A stretch of DNA of 64,000 nucleotides from Panopea generosa (lineage: Eukaryota; Mollusca; Bivalvia; Adapedonta; Hiatellidae). The notes beneath the pieces were generated by a model, which searched no databases, was not told where the DNA came from, and saw only the letters and a list, made by a program, of their open reading frames with translations. This document shows, one piece after another, positions 40,301 to 52,300 of this stretch. Every line of letters begins with the position of its first letter. Position 1 is the first letter of the stretch. The position numbers and the translations under genes were made by a program. The stretch covers positions 15,016,086 to 15,080,085 of the forward strand of contig CM055902.1 in assembly GCA_029582155.1 (NCBI GenBank). Reading direction: 5' to 3'.

Positions 40301-43300
40301 TCAAACAGAAACAGAAAATACATCTTACCTGTACAAGTTATCCCGTCTCCAGTGTATCCAGTGTTACATGCACATGCAAACGACCCTGCTGTATTTGTAC
40401 ACGCAGCATTTGCGTGACAGTTATTGTTAGCTGTACTAGTACATTCGTCATTATCTAATCAAAAAATACAAACGGTAAAATTGAAGCGATATTAAGCATG
40501 TCTTAATAGTGTTTCACTGTTACAAGAAACGCAGGTTTTGTTATTATATATTTCAAATTGAGGAGACGGATACATCATTCTCATTAATTCTCATTTAAAG
40601 AAACAAATATAGCTGCAGTGTATCTATCATTATGGCATCAATTGAAGAAACAGAAAATACAACTAACCTGTACAAGTCATCCCGTCTCCTGTGTATCCAG
40701 TGTTACAGGCACATGTAAACGACCCTGCCGTATTTGTACATGCAGCATTTGTGTCACAGTTGTTGTCATTTGCATTAGCACATTCGTCATTATCTAATCA
40801 AACAAGATAAATGCCTGGATTATGTTTAAATTTTACAAAAATTCAAGGTTGGATATGTTTTATATTAAATTGTCAAGAAACACATTAACTGCATTGCGTC
40901 TATCATTATTGTATTATAATTATATAATCATGATAACACATATGACATGTAAACGACCCTGCCGTATTTGTACACGCAGCATTTGTGTGACAGTTGTCAT
41001 TTGCATTAGCACATTCGTCATTATCTAATGAAACAAAACAATAGGTACATTGAAGCGAAATTAAAAATGCCTGAATATTGTTTAACTTTTTCAAAGAACA
41101 GAGGTTTGATATGTTTTATATCAAAATGTCGAGACTGGTACGTTACTCTCATTTAAAGCAACACATATAACTGCAGTTTGTCTATCAATATGGCATCATT
41201 TACAGAAATAGAAAAATACAAGTTACCTGTACAAGTAACCCCGTCTCCATTGTATCCAGTGTCACAGGCACATGTAAACGACCCTGCCGTATTTGTACAT
41301 GCAGCATTTGTGTCACAGTTGTTGTCATTTGCATTAGCACATTCGTCATTATCTAATGAAACAAAACAATAGGTACATTGAAGCGAAATTAAAAATGCCT
41401 GAATATTATTAAACTTTTTCAAAGAACAGAGGTTTGATATGTTTTATATCAAAATGTCGAAACTGGTACATTACTCTCATTTAAACCAACACATATAACT
41501 GCAGTTTGTCTATCAATATGGCATCATTTACAGAAATAGAAAATACAAGTTACCTGTACAAGTAACCCCGTCTCCATTGTATCCAGTGTCACAGGCACAT
41601 GTAAACGACCCTGCCGTATTTGTACATGCAGCATTTGTGTGACAGTTGTTGTCATTTGCATTAGCACATTCGTCATTATCTAATCAAACAAGATAAATGC
41701 CTGGATTATGTTTAACTTTTACAAAAATTCAAGGTTGGATATGTTTTATATTAAACTGTCAAGAAACACATTAACTGCATTGTGTCTATCATTATTGTAT
41801 TATAATTATATAATCATTATAACACATATTACATGTAAACAACCCTGTCGTATTTGTACACGCAGCATTTGTGTGACAGTTGTCATTTGCATTAGCACAT
41901 TCGTCATTATCTAATGAAACAAAACAATAGGTACATTGAATCGAAATTTAAAATGCCTGAATACTGTTTAACTTTTTCAAAGAACAGAGGTTTGTTATGT
42001 TTTATATCAAAATGTCGAGACTGGTACATTACTCTCATTTAAAGCAACACATATAATTGCAATTTGTCTATCAATATGGCATCATTTACAGAAAAAGAAA
42101 ATACAAGTTACCTGTACAAGTTACCCCGTCTCCATTGTATCCAGTGTCACAGACACATGTAAACGACCCTGCCGTATTTGTACATGCAGCATTTGTGTGA
42201 CAGTTGTTGTCATTTGCATTAGCACATTCGTCATTATCTAATCAAACAAGATAAATGCCTGGATTATGTTTAAATTTTACAAAAATTCAAGGTTGGATAT
42301 GTTTTATATTAAACTGTCAAGAAACACATTAACTGCATTGTGTCTATCATTATTGTATTATAATTATATAATCATTATAACACATATTACATGTAAACAA
42401 TCCTGCCGTATTTGTACACGCAGCATTTGTGTGACAGTTGTCATTTGCATTAGCACATTCGTCATTATCTAATGAAACAAAACAATAGGTACATTGAATC
42501 GAAATTTAAAATGCCTGAATACTGTTTAACTTTTTCAAAGAACAGAGGTTTGTTATGTTTTATATCAAAATGTCGAGACTGGTACATTACTCTCATTTAA
42601 AGCAACACATATAATTGCAATTTGTCTATCAATATGGCATCATTTACAGAAAAAGAAAATACAAGTTACCTGTACAAGTTACCCCGTCTCCATTGTATCC
42701 AGTGTCACAGACACATGTAAACGACCCTGCCGTATTTGTACATGCAGCATTTGTGTCACAGTTGTTGTCATTTGCATTAGCACATTCGTCATTATCTAAT
42801 CAAACAAGATAAATGCCTGGATTATGTTTAAATTTTACAAAAATTCAAGGTTGGATATGTTTTATATTAAATTGTCAAGAAACACATTAACTGCATTGCG
42901 TCTATCATTATTGTATTATAATTATATAATCATGATAACACATATGACATGTAAACGACCCTGCCGTATTTGTACACGCAGCATTTGTGTGAAAGTTGTC
43001 ATTTGCATTAGCACATTCGTCATTATCTAATGAAACAAAACAATAGGTACATTGAAGCGAAATTAAAAATGCCTGAATATTGTTTAACTTTTTCAAAGAA
43101 CAGAGGTTTGATATGTTTTATATCAAAATGTCGAGACTGGTACGTTACTCTCATTTAAAGCAACACATATAACTGCAGTTTGTCTATCAATATAGCATCA
43201 TTTACAGAAATAGAAAAATACAAGTTACCTGTACAAGTAACCCCGTCTCCATTGTATCCAGTGTCACAGGCACATGTAAACGACCCTGCCGTATTTGTAC

Positions 43301-46300
43301 ACGCAGCATTTGTGTCACAGTTGTTGTCATTTGCATTAGCACATTCGTCATTATCTAATGAAACAAAACAATAGGTACATTGAAGCGAAATTAAAAATGC
43401 CTGAATATTATTAAACTTTTTCAAAGAACAGAGGTTTGATATGTTTTATATCAAAATGTCGAAACTGGTACATTACTCTCATTTAAACCAACACATATCA
43501 CTGCAGTTTGTCTATCAATATGGCATCATTTACAGAAATAGAAAATACAAGTTACCTGTACAAGTAACCCCGTCTCCATTGTATCCAGTGTCACAGGCAC
43601 ATGTAAACGACCCTGCCGTATTTGTACATGCAGCATTTGTGTGACAGTTGTTGTCATTTGCATTAGCACATTCGTCATTATCTAATCAAACAAGATAAAT
43701 GCCTGGATTATGTTTAACTTTTACAAAAATTCAAGGTTGGATATGTTTTATATTAAACTGTCAAGAAACACATTAACTGCATTGTGTCTATCATTATTGT
43801 ATTATAATTATATAATCATTATAACACATATTACATGTAAACAACCCTGCCGTATTTGTACACGCAGCATTTGTGTGACAGTTGTCATTTGCATTAGCAC
43901 ATTCGTCATTATCTAATGAAACAAAACAATAGGTACATTGAATCGAAATTTAAAATGCCTGAATACTGTTTAACTTTTTCAAAGAACAGAGGTTTGTTAT
44001 GTTTTATATCAAAATGTCGAGACTGGTACATTACTCTCATTTAAAGCAACACATATAATTGCAATTTGTCTATCAATATGGCATCATTTACAGAAAAAGA
44101 AAATACAAGTTACCTGTACAAGTTACCCCGTCTCCATTGTATCCAGTGTCACAGACACATCTAAACGACCCTGCCGTATTTGTACATGCAGCATTTGTGT
44201 CACAGTTGTTGTCATTTGCATTAGCACATTCGTCATTATCTAATCAAACAAGATAAATGCCTGGATTATGTTTAAATTTCACAAAAATTCAAGGTTGGAT
44301 ATGTTTTATATTAAATTGTCAAGAAACACATTAACTGCATTGCGTCTATCATTATTGTATTATAATTATATAATCATGATAACACATATGACATGTAAAC
44401 GACCCTGCCGTATTTGTACACGCAGCATTTGTGTGACAGTTGTCATTTGCATTAGCACATTCGTCATTATCTAATGAAACAAAACAATAGGTACATTGAA
44501 GCGAAATTAAAAATGCCTGAATATTGTTTAACTTTTTCAAAGAACAGAGGTTTGATATGTTTTATATCAAAATGTCGAGACTGGTACGTTACTCTCATTT
44601 AAAGCAACACATATAACTGCAGTTTGTCTATCAATATGGCATCATTTACAGAAATAGAAAAATACAAGTTACCTGTACAAGTAACCCCGTCTCCATTGTA
44701 TCCAGTGTCACAGGCACATGTAAACGACCCTGCCGTATTTGTACATGCAGCATTTGTGTCACAGTTGTTGTCATTTGCATTAGCACATTCGTCATTATCT
44801 AATGAAACAAAACAATAGGTACATTGAAGCGAAATTAAAAATGCCTGAATATTATTAAACTTTTTCAAAGAACAGAGGTTTGATATGTTTTATATCAAAA
44901 TGTCGAAACTGGTACATTACTCTCATTTAAACCAACACATATAACTGCAGTTTGTCTATCAATATGGCATCATTTACAGAAATAGAAAATACAAGTTACC
45001 TGTACAAGTAACCCCGTCTCCATTGTATCCAGTGTCACAGGCACATGTAAACGACCCTGCCGTATTTGTACATGCAGCATTTGTGTGACAGTTGTTGTCA
45101 TTTGCATTAGCACATTCGTCATTATCTAATCAAACAAGATAAATGCCTGGATTATGTTTAACTTTTACAAAAATTCAAGGTTGGATATGTTTTATATTAA
45201 ACTGTCAAGAAACACATTAACTGCATTGTGTCTATCATTATTGTATTATAATTATATAATCATTATAACACATATTACATGTAAACAACCCTGCCGTATT
45301 TGTACACGCAGCATTTGTGTGACAGTTGTCATTTGCATTAGCACATTCGTCATTATCTAATGAAACAAAACAATAGGTACATTGAATCGAAATTTAAAAT
45401 GCCTGAATACTGTTTAACTTTTTCAAAGAACAGAGGTTTGTTATGTTTTATATCAAAATGTCGAGACTGGTACATTACTCTCATTTAAAGCAAGACATAT
45501 AATTGCAATTTGTCTATCAATATGGCATCATTTACAGAAAAAGAAAATACAAGTTACCTGTACAAGTTACCCCGTCTCCATTGTATCCAGTGTCACAGAC
45601 ACATGTAAACGACCCTGCCGTATTTGTACATGCAGCATTTGTGTCACAGTTGTTGTCATTTGCATTAGCACATTCGTCATTATCTAATCAAACAAGATAA
45701 ATGCCTGGATTATGTTTAAATTTTACAAAAATTCAAGGTTGGATATGTTTTATATTAAACTGTCAAGAAACACATTAACTGCATTGTGTCTATCATTATT
45801 GTATTATAATTATATAATCATTATAACACATATTACATGTAAACAACCCTGCCGTATTTGTACACGCAGCATTTGTGTGACAGTTGTCATTTGCATTAGC
45901 ACATTCGTCATTATCTAATGAAACAAAACAATAGGTACATTGAATCGAAATTTAAAATGCCTGAATACTGTTTAACTTTTTCAAAGAACAGAGGTTTGTT
46001 ATGTTTTATATCAAAATGTCGAGACTGGTACATTACTCTCATTTAAAGCAACACATATAATTGCAATTTGTCTATCAATATGGCATCATTTACAGAAAAA
46101 GAAAATACAAGTTACCTGTACAAGTTACCCCGTCTCCATTGTATCCAGTGTCACAGACACATGTAAACGACCCTGCCGTATTTGTACATGCAGCATTTGT
46201 GTCACAGTTGTTGTCATTTGCATTAGCACATTCGTCATTATCTAATCAAACAAGATAAATGCCTGGATTATGTTTAAATTTTACAAAAATTCAAGGTTGG

Positions 46301-49300
46301 ATATGTTTTATATTAAATTGTCAAGAAACACATTAACTGCATTGCGTCTATCATTATTGTATTATAATTATATAATCATGATAACACATATGACATGTAA
46401 ACGACCCTGCCGTATTTGTACACGCAGCATTTGTGTGACAGTTGTCATTTGCATTAGCACATTCGTCATTATCTAATGAAACAAAACAATAGGTACATTG
46501 AAGCGAAATTAAAAATGCCTGAATATTGTTTAACTTTTTCAAAGAACAGAGGTTTGATATGTTTTATATCAAAATGTCGAGACTGGTACGTTACTCTCAT
46601 TTAAAGCAACACATATAACTGCAGTTTGTCTATCAATATAGCATCATTTACAGAAATAGAAAAATACAAGTTACCTGTACAAGTAACCCCGTCTCCATTG
46701 TATCCAGTGTCACAGGCACATGTAAACGACCCTGCCGTATTTGTACACGCAGCATTTGTGTCACAGTCGTTGTCATTTGCATTAGCACATTCGTCATTAT
46801 CTAATGAAACAAAACAATAGGTACATTGAAGCGAAATTAAAAATGCCTGAATATTATTAAACTTTTTCAAAGAACAGAGGTTTGATATGTTTTATATCAA
46901 AATGTCGAAACTGGTACATTACTCTCATTTAAACCAACACATATAACTGCAGTTTGTCTATCAATATGGCATCATTTACAGAAATAGAAAATACAAGTTA
47001 CCTGTACAAGTAACCCCGTCTCCATTGTATCCAGTGTCACAGGCACATGTAAACGACCCTGCCGTATTTGTACATGCAGCATTTGTGTGACAGTTGTTGT
47101 CATTTGCATTAGCACATTCGTCATTATCTAATCAAACAAGATAAATGCCTGGATTATGTTTAACTTTTACAAAAATTCAAAGTTGGATATGTTTTATATT
47201 AAACTGTCAAGAAACACATTAACTGCATTGTGTCTATCATTATTGTATTATAATTATATAATCATTATAACACATATTACATGTAAACAACCCTGCCGTA
47301 TTTGTACACGCAGCATTTGTGTGACAGTTGTCATTTGCATTAGCACATTCGTCATTATCTAATGAAACAAAACAATAGGTACATTGAATCGAAATTTAAA
47401 ATGCCTGAATACTGTTTAACTTTTTCAAAGAGCAGAGGTTTGTTATGTTTTATATCAAAATGTCGAGACTGGTACATTACTCTCATTTAAAGCAACACAT
47501 ATAATTGCAATTTGTCTATCAATATAGCATCATTTACAGAAAAAGAAAATACAAGTTACCTGTACAAGTTACCCCGTCTCCATTGTATCCAGTGTCACAG
47601 ACACATGTAAACGACCCTGCCGTATTTGTACATGCAGCATTTGTGTCACAGTTGTTGTCATTTGCATTAGCACATTCGTCATTATCTAATCAAACAAAAC
47701 AAATAGGTAAGTATATAATCATTATAACACATATTACCGTACAGATAGTTTAGCATGCCTCCTCATTAACATACCCGTCCTTGAAATTTGGCGAAAACAA
47801 TATAGATTTTACAAGCAATACGAAAAAATAGTTGTTTAAATCTAGCATTTAATTGAAACTATTTCATAGATGCATGTATATAATAATAATTGTCATGGAA
47901 ATTGTAAATATAAGCTCGAATTTAAATGTTTATGGTTTTTAAATACAAAATCATTTTGGCAGAGTGTCAATTGTTTTTCAATTTTTCAATGAAAATATAG
48001 CTTAATTCCAATATTTTGATATTTTGTATGGATAAATTTTGCTTTAAATCTCACAATATAGTCTATGATGCATATTTTTATGACGAAAGAAAGCTTTACT
48101 GCGTAATTTGAGAAAAAAATAACTTAATATATGCCATCGTTAAATAAACTGCCTTTGCAAATTTTTTTTATACGAAATGAGCATATTTTTATAAATATTA
48201 AGATTTCTATTATATTTTATTTTCAAGTTAAATTGCTATGTGCAATTATTTTATACCAGTATGTATATTTCATATATTGAACATAATATAAGAGACTAAT
48301 ATCAGGCGTATCCGTAAATGAGTGTGCCACCCGAAATAGGGTCAGTTGTAGTATAATAATATATACACTGGATCGTCTCGACATAGTTGCTTCCCTTTGT
48401 GCGCGGAATTGGCGTGCATGAAAAACTATTGAAACGTCGATTTCTAAAGTTGTTGCATTTTTTCCTGTGGATAGAATTTTACGAAACTTCCCAGTATTTA
48501 AGTTTAATGTCTGTTTATGCAATATGAGAAATTAAAAAAAAAACATGTTACGCTACAGATTCTTTGGAATTACCTCCTCCTTGCAATTTGGTGAATGATA
48601 CAGATTTTACAGGCAATGTGAAAAAACATTTTAAATTATTTACATCTAGATTTAATTAAAACTTGTACATAGATGAATGCATTTAATAATAATTTTCATT
48701 TAAATGTACATCTTTCATTTAACTGTTAAAGTATGCCATCTTTAAATAAACTGCAGTTGCAAATTTAACGTTTTTATACCAAATGGGCATTTGCATATAA
48801 ATATTAAGATTTCTATTATATTTTATATTTAGATTTAATTGCAAATAATTTTTATACCAGTAAGATATTTCATATATTGAACACAATATAAGCCACTCAT
48901 TTCAGGCATATCCATAAATGAGTGTGACATGCGAAATAGGGTCAGTTGTAGTATAAAAATAGTGTCTGGTCTCGATAAAGTTGCTTCCCTTTGTGCGCAG
49001 AATTGATGCTCATTAAAAACTTCCCCTCAAAATCTGATCACTAAGCTCCTCGCAGCACGACTGCGTGTGTGTTTTCAGCTATTGAAAGTGACAAAGTCTT
49101 TTAGGAAACAGTCTATTTTTAGCCCCATCACACTGCACACGAGTTAAAACATGCGTGCATTATGTAATAATTGAAATATATGGGAGATTAAACGCGTATT
49201 TAATTAGTTTTTTAATGATAAATAGTAACAAAAAGACTACAAAAGATAGAAAATGTAAAATCCTAAATGATCATCACTACTCATCAAGTGGCAGATGACC

Positions 49301-52300
49301 TTCTAATAATCGATTAGTCTTTTTAAAAAATCGAAAAATCATCGCATGAGGTACGGAATGATCATGCAAGTCTGTTGCAATAGAAAGTGACTTTAGATTA
49401 TAATTGACAACATTGTATTATAAACGCAAAAAAATGAGTAAAGGGTCACTAGGTGCAAAACAGTTAACATTTTGATTGTCTCGGTGTTTCCGATATACCC
49501 AAACAATTGAGACTGCATTTGAGTATTTATTTCAATGTAATACATATATTTGCTTATTATTAATTCCATAATCTTGTAAAGTTATCTCTATATGGGGATT
49601 TCTGAACAAAAACAACACACAAAATAATCAAAGAATCAAAAGTACTTTCGAAAACTGGATTTAGATATTAATGATGTTTAACAACATAGTTGCTATGAAG
49701 GGTTTAAATGAAAATAATCATACCGTATGTAACGTACTCTATACCAACTTTATGTAACACATACAAAACTAGCGTTGGCTTGAAAGATTTTTTCCGTTAA
49801 AATGTTAAATGGCTCGAGTATGTTTATTAATACAATTTCCAATGTGATTCAATGTTGTTGATCTTTTAATTTTAAATATAATTGTGTTTAAATATTATTA
49901 AACGTTTAATATATATATAAAGTGAAATAAAATACACAATACAGAAGTATGTTTTGATATATCTTAAAAAACTATCTGAATTTTCAATAAGTTTACATGG
50001 ATATGTTAAGATGGAGATCCAAACTTGATGCTTGTATTAACAAAAGTGTAAACGTAAGTATTTAAGTGCACTAGGAAGGAAATACTTTCAATATTTTCTG
50101 AATATATCTTCCCTACCAGCCTATATTTTCCAAGTATAATCATTTTAGTTGGTTACGGAATGAAATAGTTTCAATTTTATCTGAAAAGGAATCTTCCCTA
50201 ATTTTGATCTCTACAGTGTGTAACAGATGTTATGTACAGTATAGAAATTGAACGCGTTTCTATGAATTTTTTTAAATCAAGTACACTGTTCATCCTTTAT
50301 TTTCAAAAGATCTTTACATGTATCCCTTGTATACTTTATTTCATTTATTTGTAACAATTATTTGTCCCTTAACTTGCTAATCAAACCCCAATTGATGTAA
50401 CTGTTGATAAAAGGTGGCAGTCGAATCTTGTAACTATGCCTCAAGTTATCATTTGATATAACACTATCTTGTGTAATGTCCAAAATCAAGAAGATTAAGT
50501 CATTCCGATTTATGGAGGTAAATAAATGTACAAAAGAGCGCGGTTTATAAAGTAGTCGAGTTTATATAGGGTCCGGTTTACGGACGTTTCACTGTATATA
50601 ATTAGTTAGATTATGGGCTTTGTACTTTACATTACATTAACATGGTTTTGTAAGAATGTTAAGATATGCCTTTTGGATAGTCTCCTTTTCATGAATTAGA
50701 TCATGTTCACTTAATTTGTATTACCATTTACTAACTTTATATTGTATATGTTATCAACTGCCAGGAAATACACTTGACCTATGGCCCGTTCTAAATTATG
50801 TGACTTTAGTGATCAGCATGATTTTTATATATTGTTATGTTGATTTCTATAAATAACTGATTCACTGTCACAACACACGTTGACTTGAGTGCGTGTTAAT
50901 CATGGAATTAAGATACACTAATGTATCTGTTTCTCCATTGTTTGCTGCAAGAAAGATCACATCCAGTCCATTACAGCGAATTTTCCAGTTGTGATATTTT
51001 GTTCATTCATGTTTCAGTATAGTCATCAAGATATCAGATAAAACATGTTTTCCATATTACAGTAAGATCAATGAGTTGTTTCCAATTTGAGGGCAAAAGA
51101 ACCATATTGATGGAAAAGCTGGATATACTATTTAGATTTCTGGCGCCGTGTCATAACGACAGTTAACACATCTAAAAGATTTCTACGGTTTTGGATCTAT
51201 TTTTGTGTACTTTTGTCTTGAAGAAGTTCCTGGCCATCACTTGACTGTGTATTACTCTTAACTGAGCTAACTAATTAGTAGGGTCATAAGCCATAGCAGA
51301 TCTTTAGATCGGAGCAAGAAAAACAGAAAACAGTTCATGTTGTAAGAACTGTGGTAAATCAATATTTCTTCGAAATTCACTATGTTTTGCTTTAATACAT
51401 GTATTACATGATGTTTTTGACAAACTACACACAATACACACTGTTTTTTTTTACAGAATTCTATTTTGATGGATACACTATAAAGTTACGTAAACATTAT
51501 TTTATGTTTCCAATGACATTCTCATATTTGCTGAACACAATGATCATCACCAATGTATGATACGTGCGGTATTAGATCGCCAGCATATATGTCAAATATT
51601 GGATACCCTTTCTATTATCCCTCAGATCATATCAATGTATTGACACCTGACAATAAATGTGGGCATTCGATTTATTCTTTTTTTAAAATGATAACATCCG
51701 ACCTTCTTAAACATGTACTTCAATAACTCCAACAATTCCTATTGATATTTGAATTGGACTTCAACATTAAATTTAGCTATCCTTAAATACAATTTAATAT
51801 GATTTCGGTATCAGATCATATCTAATTCAGCTACATTTCTCTTCAAACAGATAGTTGGCTCAGACTTAAAACAGTCCGATTCGACAAACTAATTACTGAT
51901 TTTAAAAGAGTTACTGTGTAACATACATTGGAATTTAACCATTATATTTCCTTAGTTTTTCGGTATAACTATTTTCAACCTAAAAATATATTTAAATATT
52001 TAAACATTTATAGATTATCGTCCATAGAGTGTCATGTATATGTACCGCTGCGCTGTGAAAGGACAGGAAGCTTAATATACATTTGTCTAGATATAATGAT
52101 GATAAAAATGTAACTGTCTAATGATGGAATTGCTTTTCAAATGTAGGTTTTGGTCTAGATTATGAAATATCTAAATATCTAAAGGTGTTGAAGATTTCAT
52201 GAATTTAATGTTAACTGGTGCAGTAGATGTTCTGTGCAGAAAGCTTTTTTTCCAATCTAATTATCCTTTACTAAAAAGTGGACCAGCGCTATATTTCATA

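Larger units (their letters stand above)
40822..47740. repeat. Higher-order tandem repeat of cbEGF exon blocks
   Basis: Equivalent positions in the truncated copies fall at 40,822, 41,708, 42,266, 42,824, 43,710, 44,268, 45,154, 45,712, 46,270 and 47,156. The steps are 886, 558, 558, 886, 558, 886, 558, 558 and 886. The order repeats after 3,446 bp (40,822 and 44,268), giving two near-identical super-units. The 886 bp block holds one truncated and two full exons (F1, F2); the 558 bp block holds one truncated and one full exon (F3). The right edge ends in a scrap of the T2 flank at 47,697-47,740. Confidence 0.9.

Noticed and set aside
40822-47740. Pure assembly duplication
   Set aside because: Paired copies differ at several private sites, including amino-acid changes. 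Copy number could still be wrong, so only the strict artefact reading is set aside.
31390-47753. Repeated plus-strand frames ending in [17 protein letters not shown] or similar
   Set aside because: They are antisense shadows of the minus-strand cbEGF exons.
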